DNA of 64,000 bases from Limnovirga soli (lineage in GTDB: Bacteria; Bacteroidota; Bacteroidia; Chitinophagales; Chitinophagaceae), in assembly GCF_013106755.1 (NCBI RefSeq), contig NZ_WHPF01000009.1:1-64000 (forward strand), in the 5' to 3' direction. Under the pieces are notes generated by a model that was not told the DNA's origin, ran no database searches, and saw only the letters and a list, made by a program, of their open reading frames with translations. How positions within the stretch are numbered: the stretch's first letter is position 1; every line of letters begins with the position of its first letter. The position numbers and the translations under genes were made by a program. This document shows, one piece after another, positions 16,603 to 24,507 of the stretch.

Positions 16603-17715
16603 ATGTCAACAGTATTAGTTATTGCAGTAGCGGTCCTTGTTTTTCTTGTAATTTTTCAAATAGCTAAAGCAAGTGAGTATGTAGCTATACTAAAAGGAGA
16701 AGATAGGTCCAGAAAGGAAAATAATAAAATCAATGGATTTTTCATGATTACCTTCCTCATCGCTGGTTTAATTGGTGTTTACTATTGCAATGAGTTACTT
16801 GTTGATAAAACGCTGTTTGCACAGCCTTCTGCAAGTGTTCAGGGTGAAAGGGTAGATGATATGATGAAACTCACTTTAGTTATCACAGGTATTGTGTTTG
16901 TGCTAACTCAAATAGCATTATTTGTATTTGCCTATAAATATCAGGAAAACGATAACAGAAAGGTATTTTTCTTTCCACATAACAATACAATGGAAATTAT
17001 TTGGACTGTAATACCTGCAATTGCATTAACTGTCCTGGTGGTAATTGGGTTGCGTAATTGGTTTTTCTTTACTAGTGATGCACCTAAAGAATCTGCAGTT
17101 GTTGAAGTTACCGGAAAGCAATTTGGATGGATTTTCAGATACGCCGGTGAAGATGGTGTTTTTGGAAAAAAATATTATCGAATGATTGATCCTGCTAATA
17201 ACTCTTTGGGATTAAATTGGAGAGACAGTGCGGACATTAATATAAAGGATGATCCTGCAGCCCATGATGATATTGTTCAGGATCAAACGATGTATGTGGT
17301 GAAAGAAAAGCCTGTTAAATTAATTATTAACTCAAGAGATGTTATACATGATGTTGGTTTATCTGCCTTCCGTTTAAAAATGGATGCAGTACCTGGTACA
17401 CCAACTACTCTTTGGTTTACTCCAAAATATACAACAAAGGAGATGCGTGAAATAACAGGTAATCCAAATTATCAATACGAGATTAGTTGTGATCAAATGT
17501 GTGGAAATGGGCACTATTCAATGAAAGGTATTATTGAGGTGGTTACACAAGCTGAATACGATGAGTGGCAGGCAAAACAAAAACCAGCCTATTATGCAGC
17601 ATTTCCAGATAAAGATCCATCAAATCAACAACAAGCTGTTCCTGTGGCGGTAGATTCAGCTAAAAAAGTTACTGCATTATCTTCAGCTAAATCTATATCT
17701 ACTGCTTCCAATTAA
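16603..17715 (+). CDS. coxB: Cytochrome c oxidase subunit II
   Basis: CuA-bearing subunit of the terminal heme-copper oxidase. It has 370 residues: an extra N-terminal helix, two further membrane helices (about residues 45-65, 90-110 and 135-155), then a periplasmic cupredoxin domain. CuA ligands are complete: H249 (V-I-H-D-V) and C296, C300, H304, M307 in CDQMCGNGHYSM. The usual Glu between the cysteines is replaced by Gln. There is no fused cytochrome c domain, consistent with direct electron delivery from alternative complex III. The tail is Ala/Ser/Lys-rich. Confidence 0.95.
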   Translation: MSTVLVIAVAVLVFLVIFQIAKASEYVAILKGEDRSRKENNKINGFFMITFLIAGLIGVYYCNELLVDKTLFAQPSASVQGERVDDMMKLTLVITGIVFVLTQIALFVFAYKYQENDNRKVFFFPHNNTMEIIWTVIPAIALTVLVVIGLRNWFFFTSDAPKESAVVEVTGKQFGWIFRYAGEDGVFGKKYYRMIDPANNSLGLNWRDSADINIKDDPAAHDDIVQDQTMYVVKEKPVKLIINSRDVIHDVGLSAFRLKMDAVPGTPTTLWFTPKYTTKEMREITGNPNYQYEISCDQMCGNGHYSMKGIIEVVTQAEYDEWQAKQKPAYYAAFPDKDPSNQQQAVPVAVDSAKKVTALSSAKSISTASN

Positions 17716-17772
17716 CCATTTTAAACTATTAGAAGATTTTTCTTGTTATAAAATAATTCAAAGTATTAATAT

Positions 17773-19593
17773 ATGAGTAACGAAGCCATTTTGCATTCTA
17801 GTGTAGTAGCTCACGATCACCATGATTCACACGACGATACTCATCATGAGCATCATCATCATGAAACTTTCATCACTAAGTATGTATTTAGTCAGGATCA
17901 TAAAATGATTGCTAAGCAGTTTCTCATTACGGGTATGTTTTGGGCAGTATTGGGTGGTTTTATGTCTGTATTGTTTAGGCTTCAATTAGGTTATCCAGAC
18001 AGCACATTTCCGTGGCTTGAGGACATTATAGGTAAATGGGGGAAAGGTGGTCATATTTCTGCAGAAGCCTATTATGCTTTGGTTACTACCCATGGTACTG
18101 TATTGGTGTTCTTTGTATTAACTGCAGGTTTAAGTGGTACTTTTGCCAATTTGCTTATTCCTCTTCAGGTTGGTGCAAGAGATATGGCATCACCTTTTAT
18201 GAATATGTTGAGCTACTGGTTTTTCTTTTTGGCTGGCTTGGTTATGTTGTCTTCTATTTTTGTTGAAACTGGTCCCTTTAGTGGAGGTTGGACAGCGTAT
18301 CCACCATTAAGTGCTTTAGGTAGTGCTTCACCGGGCTCCAAAACTGGTATGGATCTTTGGATTATAGCCATGGCTTTGTTTGTTGTATCCTCTCTTTTAG
18401 GTGGATTAAACTATATAGCAACTATTCTTAATATGCGTACGAAAGGTATGAGTATGACGCGCTTACCTTTAACCATATGGGCACTGTTTTTTACTGCTGT
18501 ATTAGGCGTATTATCCTTTCCGGTTTTGTTATCAGGATTTATTCTACTAATTTTTGATAGAAATTTTGGAACAAGTTTCTATTTGTCAGACATATTTGTA
18601 AGCAGTGTAGGGGCTTTACCAAATGAAGGTGGCAGTGCAATTTTATTCCAACACTTATTTTGGTTCCTGGGTCACCCTGAAGTGTATATTATTCTGTTGC
18701 CAGCGATGGGTATGGTGTCCGAGATTTTATCTACTAATGCAAGGAAACCAATTTTTGGGTATATGGCAATGGTTGGTTCTATGTTCGCCATTGCAATTTT
18801 AGCATTCCTTGTTTGGGCTCACCACATGTTTGTTACAGGATTGAACCCATTCCTTGGTTCTATATTTGTTCTTTTAACACTTTTAATTGCTGTACCCTCT
18901 GCCATTAAAGTATTCAACTGGATTACTACATTGTGGCGTGGTAATATAAGGTTTACACCTGCTATGTTATTTGCAATTGGTTTTGTTAGTTTGTTTATCT
19001 CTGGTGGGTTAACCGGTATTTGGTTAGGTAACTCTGCTATTGACATTCATCTCCATGATACTTACTTCGTAATTGCGCATTTCCATATTGTAATGGGTGT
19101 TGCAAGTATGTTTGGTATGTTTGCCGGTATTTATCACTGGTTCCCTAAAATGTATGGTCGTTATTTAAATAATAATCTTGGCTATATTCACTTTTGGCTA
19201 ACAATGATTGGTGCTTACCTCATATTCTGGCCAATGCACTATCAGGGTTTTGCTGGTATGCCAAGAAGATATTACGACTTCAGCGTTTGGGAAAGTTTCA
19301 AGCAGTTTGCTGATTTGAATCGCTTCATTAGTACGGTGGCTACCATTGTATTCTTTGTACAGATTATGTTTTTATTCAACTTCTTCTACTCTATTTTTAA
19401 AGGAAGAAAAGTTACCTCAACAAACCCATGGAGCTCAAATACTTTAGAGTGGACAACGCCTATTAATCCTGGTCATGGTAACTGGGTAGGTGAAATTCCA
19501 GAAGTACACAGGTGGGCATATGATTACGGTAAGGATGGAAAGGATTTTATCCCTCAAACTACACCTGTTGGTGACGATGAAAGCGTTCACTAA
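17773..19593 (+). CDS. coxA: Cytochrome c oxidase subunit I
   Basis: Catalytic subunit of an A1-type heme-copper oxidase, 606 residues and about twelve helices. The signature G-H-P-E-V-Y is at H301-Y305, giving the CuB His, the D-channel Glu303 and the cross-linked Tyr. W-A-H-H-M-F supplies the two other CuB His, and H-D-T-Y-F-V-I-A-H-F-H holds the heme a3 and heme a ligands. The N-terminus has a run of about 14 His mixed with Asp within residues 14-35, possibly metal-binding. A terminator follows, so the act-cox transcript probably ends here. Confidence 0.96.
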   Translation: MSNEAILHSSVVAHDHHDSHDDTHHEHHHHETFITKYVFSQDHKMIAKQFLITGMFWAVLGGFMSVLFRLQLGYPDSTFPWLEDIIGKWGKGGHISAEAYYALVTTHGTVLVFFVLTAGLSGTFANLLIPLQVGARDMASPFMNMLSYWFFFLAGLVMLSSIFVETGPFSGGWTAYPPLSALGSASPGSKTGMDLWIIAMALFVVSSLLGGLNYIATILNMRTKGMSMTRLPLTIWALFFTAVLGVLSFPVLLSGFILLIFDRNFGTSFYLSDIFVSSVGALPNEGGSAILFQHLFWFLGHPEVYIILLPAMGMVSEILSTNARKPIFGYMAMVGSMFAIAILAFLVWAHHMFVTGLNPFLGSIFVLLTLLIAVPSAIKVFNWITTLWRGNIRFTPAMLFAIGFVSLFISGGLTGIWLGNSAIDIHLHDTYFVIAHFHIVMGVASMFGMFAGIYHWFPKMYGRYLNNNLGYIHFWLTMIGAYLIFWPMHYQGFAGMPRRYYDFSVWESFKQFADLNRFISTVATIVFFVQIMFLFNFFYSIFKGRKVTSTNPWSSNTLEWTTPINPGHGNWVGEIPEVHRWAYDYGKDGKDFIPQTTPVGDDESVH

Positions 19594-19612
19594 CCAAGAA
19601 TATTGCTGATCA

Positions 19613-19650
19613 AAAATGCCCTGATGTTCATATCGGGGCATTTTAAATTA
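19613..19650 (+). terminator. Terminator after coxA
   Basis: Stem AAAATGCCC (19613-19621) with GGGCATTTT (19636-19644), 14-nt loop, 20 bp after the coxA stop. It marks the end of the long act-cox unit before ctaB. Confidence 0.8.
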
Positions 19651-19696
19651 AAATCTTATTGTAAAATGCACAACCTGCATTTATGCAATCATTATA

Positions 19697-20638
19697 ATGA
19701 ATAATAATAATAATCAATCTGCTTCCTTCAGGATTGTAGCCAAATTAAAAGACTACCTGCAGCTTATTAAGATAACATTGAGTTTTACGGTTGTATTCTC
19801 TTGCGTAATCTGTTATTTATTGGCCCCTAATATCATTGATTACGACCTTAAAATGATTGTTATACTTTTTTTGGCTGGACTATTAGTTACTGGCAGTGCC
19901 AATGCAATTAATCAGGCAACAGAAAGAGACACCGACATAAAAATGCGTCGCACCAGTAAAAGGCCGGTTGCAGAAGGCAGAATGTCACATCAGGAAGCCT
20001 ATACTTTTGCATTAATTGCTGGAGCAATAGGTACAATATTAATGTACTATTATTTTAATTTTTCAGCTGCATTCATATCCTTACTCAGTTTATTTATTTA
20101 TGCTTACGTTTATACACCATTAAAAAAGGTTAGCGCAATATCTGTTTTAGTTGGTGGTTTGCCTGGTGCATTGCCTTGCTTAATAGGTTGGGTGGCAGCT
20201 ACAAATGAAATCAGCCCCTTTGCAATAGTCAATGGAACTACAATGACAAATGCCGGCGGCTGGATACTTTTTGGGTTACAGTTTTTATGGCAGTTCCCAC
20301 ATTTTTGGGCTATTGCCTGGGTAGCTCATAATGACTATACCAAAGCTGGGTTTAAATTATTACCCGGAGGTGGTGAGCCTACAAAAATTACCGCGCTCCA
20401 ATCAATTGCATATGCGGTAGTAATGATTCCTGTCGGAGTTCTGCCATACTATTTCGGCATTAGCGGCATTATTAGTTTGTGGATTGTTTTAGTCGCCAAT
20501 CTTTTTATTGTATTTCAGTGTGTTAGATTATACATTGAAATGGATGTTACAGCTGCCCGCAGAGTTATGTTTAGTAGCTATATTTATTTGCCAATTGTAT
20601 TGCTGGCCTTGTTAGCAGATAAATATCCACTACATTAA
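19697..20638 (+). CDS. ctaB: Protoheme IX farnesyltransferase (heme O synthase)
   Basis: Adds the farnesyl group to heme b to make heme O, needed for the oxidase encoded upstream. A UbiA-family membrane prenyltransferase of 313 residues with about nine helices. The first Asp-rich motif N-x-x-x-D-x-D is present as N-Q-A-T-E-R-D-T-D, followed by M-R-R-T-S-K-R-P-V-A-E-G-R. The second conserved region H-N-D-Y-T-K-A-G-F-K-L-L-P is near residue 215. The N-terminus is Asn-rich. It follows the coxA terminator and so probably has its own promoter. Confidence 0.94.
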   Translation: MNNNNNQSASFRIVAKLKDYLQLIKITLSFTVVFSCVICYLLAPNIIDYDLKMIVILFLAGLLVTGSANAINQATERDTDIKMRRTSKRPVAEGRMSHQEAYTFALIAGAIGTILMYYYFNFSAAFISLLSLFIYAYVYTPLKKVSAISVLVGGLPGALPCLIGWVAATNEISPFAIVNGTTMTNAGGWILFGLQFLWQFPHFWAIAWVAHNDYTKAGFKLLPGGGEPTKITALQSIAYAVVMIPVGVLPYYFGISGIISLWIVLVANLFIVFQCVRLYIEMDVTAARRVMFSSYIYLPIVLLALLADKYPLH

Positions 20639-20693
20639 TTTAAGTGATAAGTACAAATTTTGTTATCAGCAATTGAAAAAAAATTAAACTTAG

Positions 20694-20712
20694 TTGTGTC
20701 ACTCACTTGTAC
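20694..20712 (+). repeat. Variant core of the box-core family
   Basis: TTGTGTCACTCACTTGTAC differs from the main core at three positions and is identical, reverse-complemented, to the variant at 51289-51307. No clear outer box is found 31 bp upstream. Confidence 0.5.
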
Positions 20713-20741
20713 TTTTAAAACAATAAGCATCAACATAAGAG

Positions 20742-20776
20742 TTTCATGACAAGTTTTATTTTCTTGTCAAATGAAA
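20742..20776. other. Hairpin between ctaB and coxC
   Basis: TTTCATGACAAG (20742-20753) pairs with CTTGTC...ATGAAA (20763-20776), leaving a 2-nt AA bulge and a 9-nt loop. There is no T-run after it, so an attenuator, mRNA-stability or protein-binding site is as likely as a terminator. Confidence 0.4.
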
Positions 20777-20872
20777 AATACAAATTATTCGTTTTCTTTT
20801 GCATTAAAGAATGCAGGTATATAAGCTGCATTACCAATTTTAAATATTCGATTAAATATAAATATGGTGTAT

Positions 20873-21451
20873 ATGACTACTGTGAGTAATAACCAAAGAA
20901 ATAGAATTCATCCCCATAAATTTACTATGTGGGTTGCAATGGGTAGTATTGTAATGATGTTTGCAGGTCTAACAAGTGCATATATTGTAAGAAGTAATCA
21001 AGGTAACTGGTTAGAATTTAATTTACCAGTAGTTTTCTGGTATTCTACTTTGGTAATTTTATGCAGTAGTTTGTTTATACATTTATCGGTAAAAGCATTT
21101 AAAGCAAGAGAAATGCAAAGGTATCGCCTGTTAATAACTATAACAATGGCTCTTGGCCTGCTCTTTTCTGTATTGCAGTTTGTAGGCTTTTCCGATCTTA
21201 AAACCCATGGCGTACAATTATTAGGTGTTGGAAGTAATCCCGCTGCTTCGTTTTTAGCCATCATTTGCGGACTTCATATTTTACACGTATTGGGTGGGGT
21301 AGTAGTACTAATGATTATTTTTCTTAGGGCATATAGTAATAAATCCAAAAACTATAATCCGGTACCAGTAGAAATAGTGGCTACTTATTGGCATTTTGTG
21401 GATATACTTTGGATATATTTATTTATATTTTTTAGTATCATTCATACATAG
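20873..21451 (+). CDS. Cytochrome c oxidase subunit III-like protein, first copy
   Basis: Membrane protein of 192 residues from the chosen start (a start at 20864 adds three residues). Five helices and patterns of heme-copper oxidase subunit III: M-W-V-A-M-G-S-I-V-M-M-F near the start, G-L-H-I-L-H-V-L-G-G-V-V in the fourth helix and Y-W-H-F-V-D-I-L-W-I-Y-L-F at the end. Bacteroidota often have two adjacent subunit III-type genes; the second is at 21617. The pair probably completes the caa3-type oxidase. Confidence 0.9.
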   Translation: MTTVSNNQRNRIHPHKFTMWVAMGSIVMMFAGLTSAYIVRSNQGNWLEFNLPVVFWYSTLVILCSSLFIHLSVKAFKAREMQRYRLLITITMALGLLFSVLQFVGFSDLKTHGVQLLGVGSNPAASFLAIICGLHILHVLGGVVVLMIIFLRAYSNKSKNYNPVPVEIVATYWHFVDILWIYLFIFFSIIHT

Positions 21452-21526
21452 GCAATATCTGGAAATCATCAATATGTTTCCCCAAATAACAAACATTCAC
21501 TAAAATCAGCTAGCTTAAAATAAAAA

Positions 21527-21560
21527 AACTTTCAGTACTACTGAAAAAAGTTGTTTTTTT
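21527..21560 (+). terminator. Probable terminator
   Basis: TTTCAG (21530-21535) pairs with CTGAAA (21541-21546), an imperfect outer AAC/GTT extension follows, and then T7 at 21554-21560. It lies 75 bp after the first subunit III gene. Confidence 0.6.
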
Positions 21561-21616
21561 ATATGCTCGTTTAACGGGCAGCCAATAAATTTGCAAACGA
21601 AATTAGAATTACCAAC

Positions 21617-22297
21617 ATGGCTACAACAACTGCAACAGCGCCAGTTAAATACTGGAGTGGGGGAAAAAGTCCTTTTAACGTAGAATACGGAAAATTAATG
21701 ATGTGGTATTTCCTTATGAGTGATGCATTCACTTTTGGGGCTTTCCTTATCGCTTACGGGACAACTAGGTTTGCTACTAATGGTTGGCCTGACCCAAATA
21801 AAGTTTTCAAGTCTTATCCTTTTGCCTCAGAAAGCGCCAATGCGCCGTTGGTGTTTGTAAGTATAATGACATTCATTCTTATCATTAGCTCTGTTACCAT
21901 GGTACTTGCGGTACATGCAGGGCATAAAATGGATAAAAAGGGAGTAGTAAAAAATCTTATTCTTACCATTATAGGTGGTTTAGCCTTCTTAGGTTGTCAG
22001 GCCTGGGAATGGACTCACCTACATCATGAAGGTGCCTGGTGGGGTCAAAATCCTTTCCCTAATGCAGATGGAACTGTGGCTACTACCAATTTTACCAATT
22101 TCTTTTTTACGATAACAGGTTTCCATGGTTTCCACGTTTTTTCAGGGGTTGTAATTAATGTCGTTATGCTTATTATGACTTTAAATGATAAATTTGAAAA
22201 GCGTGGACATTACCTTATGATTGAAAAGGCCGGTTTGTATTGGCACTTTGTAGATTTGGTTTGGGTATTTGTATTCACCTGTTTTTATCTTATTTAA
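21617..22297 (+). CDS. Cytochrome c oxidase subunit III, second copy
   Basis: Integral membrane subunit III of 226 residues with five helices. F-W/T-G-F-H-G-F-H-V-F-S-G-V-V and W-H-F-V-D-L-V-W-V-F-V-F-T are the family signatures; E-W-T-H-L and F-L-M-S-D-A-F-T-F-G-A-F are also typical. A -7-like TAAATTTG at 21586-21593 lies upstream, giving a short leader, though no TTG lies at the right distance. It starts the tight pair with subunit IV, 20 bp apart. Confidence 0.92.
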   Translation: MATTTATAPVKYWSGGKSPFNVEYGKLMMWYFLMSDAFTFGAFLIAYGTTRFATNGWPDPNKVFKSYPFASESANAPLVFVSIMTFILIISSVTMVLAVHAGHKMDKKGVVKNLILTIIGGLAFLGCQAWEWTHLHHEGAWWGQNPFPNADGTVATTNFTNFFFTITGFHGFHVFSGVVINVVMLIMTLNDKFEKRGHYLMIEKAGLYWHFVDLVWVFVFTCFYLI

Positions 22298-22317
22298 TCT
22301 TAAACTTATTAATAGTA

Positions 22318-22767
22318 ATGGAACATAATTCAGCCGCAATTGCAGAACATGGACATTCAGATGATGGTGCCGTTAAAGAAATTTGGAAGGTTACGCTAAT
22401 ACTTAGTGTATTAACAATAATAGAATTGGTCTTAGGTTTTTGGATGATGGGTATGCCTGATGGTGCACTCAGGTATTCAATTAAAGGCTCTATCGTTATA
22501 CTAATGTTAGCAAAAGCATTTTATATAGTTGGTTATTTCATGCACTTAAAACATGAAGTGAGAAACCTTATTATGACAATTGTAGTGCCTCTATTGTTAT
22601 TTATATGGTTTATTGTTGCTTTTTTATATGAAGGAAATTCGTATAAAAATTTAAAAAACACCTACAATAGCTATTATAAAGAAAGAACCAGCCAGCAACA
22701 AGAAACAAAGGAAGAAACTAAAGAGGAAAAAGGCGAAGAACCAAAAAAATCTGATGCTGCGGAATAA
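22318..22767 (+). CDS. Cytochrome c oxidase subunit IV-type protein
   Basis: A small membrane protein (149 residues) with three helices at about residues 22-42, 53-75 and 83-104, the layout of the prokaryotic COX4/caa3 subunit IV family. The start is 22318, 20 bp after the previous stop; the longer frame from 22240 lies inside the upstream gene. G-Y-F-M-H-L-K-H-E in the middle is characteristic. A highly charged Glu/Lys-rich tail of about 35 residues follows the last helix. Confidence 0.88.
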   Translation: MEHNSAAIAEHGHSDDGAVKEIWKVTLILSVLTIIELVLGFWMMGMPDGALRYSIKGSIVILMLAKAFYIVGYFMHLKHEVRNLIMTIVVPLLLFIWFIVAFLYEGNSYKNLKNTYNSYYKERTSQQQETKEETKEEKGEEPKKSDAAE

Positions 22768-22814
22768 CCTTGTTTGAGTTTTAGTTATATATAACCAAAA
22801 AGCTTATAATATCT

Positions 22815-22842
22815 AAACCATCGCAGTAAGCGATGGTTTTTT
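22815..22842 (+). terminator. Terminator after the subunit IV gene
   Basis: Perfect stem AAACCATCGC (22815-22824) with GCGATGGTTT (22830-22839), 5-nt loop and following Ts. It lies only 17 bp before the next start, so partial read-through or an internal promoter would be needed for that gene. Confidence 0.85.
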
Positions 22843-22858
22843 ATTAGCAAATATTTTT

Positions 22859-23680
22859 ATGAATAAAAAAGCAATGGTAGCAATTTTGATAGCAGTGTTT
22901 ATCCCACTGGTTTGCTATCTTATTTTAAAGTCATCCAGTGAGGAAGCAGTTTTAATTCCATCTCATTATCTCCCCGATTCAATCGTAACCTCGGTAAAAG
23001 ATGGTAAACAAACTCAGGATACTGTATGGCATAAAGTAGCTGATATCAAACTGGTGAATCAACTGGGCGATTCTGTTAACCTCTACGATATTAAAGGCAA
23101 AGCCATTGTAATAGATTTCTTCTTTACCAGTTGCCTATACATTTGTCCAAAGCTCACAGCCAATATGGCTAAAATGCAGCAATCATTTATCCGTGGCGGC
23201 GATCCCATAAAAAAAATTGATACATCCATCGTTCAATTTGTTTCTCTTTCTATCGATCCTGAAAGGGATTCTGTTCCACGCTTAAAAGAGTATGCTGATA
23301 AGTTTGGCGTAAACAATGATAACTGGTGGATGCTAACAGGATCAAAAGACAGTATTTATAATTTTATTTTTCAGGAATTAAAAGTTGACAAATATGATCC
23401 CTCTGTACCTATCGACCCAACTTTCGCACATACTCAGCGTTTTGTATTGTTAGACCGTGATTATAATGTTCGTGGTTATTACAAAGGATTAGATACACTT
23501 TCTTTATCACAACTTTCCAGGGATATTGGTGTTTTAATGCTAGAGAAAGATAGTCTTAACCCCGAGCCTTTGCCTTTCGATCCGGGTCAATTGGCTATTT
23601 TCTTTGCAATTACTTTTGTAATTGTAATTACGGTTACTAGTATATTATCACGCAACAAAAAAAGAGAAGAAAAAAGATAA
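22859..23680 (+). CDS. SCO1/SenC copper chaperone
   Basis: Thioredoxin-fold protein that helps assemble the CuA centre of subunit II. 273 residues with an N-terminal membrane anchor (about residues 5-23) and, unusually, a second hydrophobic segment near the C-terminus (about 240-262). The copper-binding CxxxC is present as CLYIC-P, and the third ligand His is in F-A-H-T-Q-R-F. The domain faces the periplasm. It follows the oxidase genes and is joined (2-bp gap) to the DUF420 gene. Confidence 0.93.
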   Translation: MNKKAMVAILIAVFIPLVCYLILKSSSEEAVLIPSHYLPDSIVTSVKDGKQTQDTVWHKVADIKLVNQLGDSVNLYDIKGKAIVIDFFFTSCLYICPKLTANMAKMQQSFIRGGDPIKKIDTSIVQFVSLSIDPERDSVPRLKEYADKFGVNNDNWWMLTGSKDSIYNFIFQELKVDKYDPSVPIDPTFAHTQRFVLLDRDYNVRGYYKGLDTLSLSQLSRDIGVLMLEKDSLNPEPLPFDPGQLAIFFAITFVIVITVTSILSRNKKREEKR

Positions 23681-23682
23681 CT

Positions 23683-24267
23683 ATGTTACAGGCAACTTTA
23701 ACCAAAAACGATACTAAAGCAAAACAACTCATCTGGATTTTTTCTGTTGTGGTTTTTCTGGCTGTAGTTTTATTAAGCAACTTTAAGCTCAATATTTCTT
23801 TACCATTCAACGTGCACATTTTTGCGCAAATCAATGCATTCATCAATGCAACTATAGCCATTTTATTGGTTATTGCTTTAGTAGCAGTAAAAAATAAGAA
23901 TTTTCAGTTGCATAAAAAGCTCATGATGGCGGCTTTGATTTTTTCCGTCCTCTTTTTGGTTTCCTATATAGCCCATCACCTGCTTGCCGGCGAAGCTAAA
24001 TTTGGCGATATCAATCACGATGGACTCCTTTCACCCGAAGAAATTTTACAGGTCGGCTCATTAAGAACAGTATACCTCATTATATTACTAACCCATATTT
24101 TTCTCGCTGCAGTTATTTTACCTTTTATACTTTTTACAGCATACCGCGCATTAATTGCAGAATATCCCGCTCACAAAAAACTGGCACGCTATACCTGGCC
24201 ATTATGGTTCTATGTAGCTGTAACCGGCCCCATTATTTATTTAATGATTAGCCCTTATTACCGCTAA
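23683..24267 (+). CDS. DUF420 membrane protein with an EF-hand-like loop
   Basis: A 194-residue integral membrane protein of the DUF420 family, frequently found with cytochrome oxidase assembly genes. Five helices; conserved His in N-V-H-I-F, L-H-K-K, Y-I-A-H-H, L-T-H-I-F and A-H-K-K could bind heme or copper (inference). The loop after the third helix, near residue 108, contains D-I-N-H-D-G-L-L-S-P-E-E, a good match to the 12-residue EF-hand calcium loop. It starts 2 bp after the SCO stop, so the two are co-translated. Confidence 0.88.
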   Translation: MLQATLTKNDTKAKQLIWIFSVVVFLAVVLLSNFKLNISLPFNVHIFAQINAFINATIAILLVIALVAVKNKNFQLHKKLMMAALIFSVLFLVSYIAHHLLAGEAKFGDINHDGLLSPEEILQVGSLRTVYLIILLTHIFLAAVILPFILFTAYRALIAEYPAHKKLARYTWPLWFYVAVTGPIIYLMISPYYR

Positions 24268-24287
24268 AAGCAAAATGCGTTTTTTAA

Positions 24288-24329
24288 TACCGGCAACAAA
24301 TCCATAAAGCAGCTGCTGTTGCGTCGCAA
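24288..24329 (+). repeat. Box-core element, single end
   Basis: Box TACCGGCA at 24288-24295 and core TTGCGTCGCAA at 24319-24329, spacing 31. Beyond the core it continues TCCTTTCAGGGTTCCTC and a Phe/Met-like TTTCATGGC, which is shared in reverse complement with the interior of P1 (about 1817-1835). It lies 20 bp after the DUF420 stop and forms an inverted pair with 26243-26283 around carB. Confidence 0.8.
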
Positions 24330-24507
24330 TCCTTTCAGGGTTCCTCTTTCATGGCGGCAAAAAAAGGTTTGAGCTATTGTAATTATCGAACAAAGCTTCA
24401 TCCGGCAATTTGCAATGTTTACCTCAATTGGGTTGTGGCTGCAGTGTTTTGGTATTGGCCCTTTACCATAACTGCAAAGGCCTTACATTTGCGCAATTTA
24501 TCTAGAT

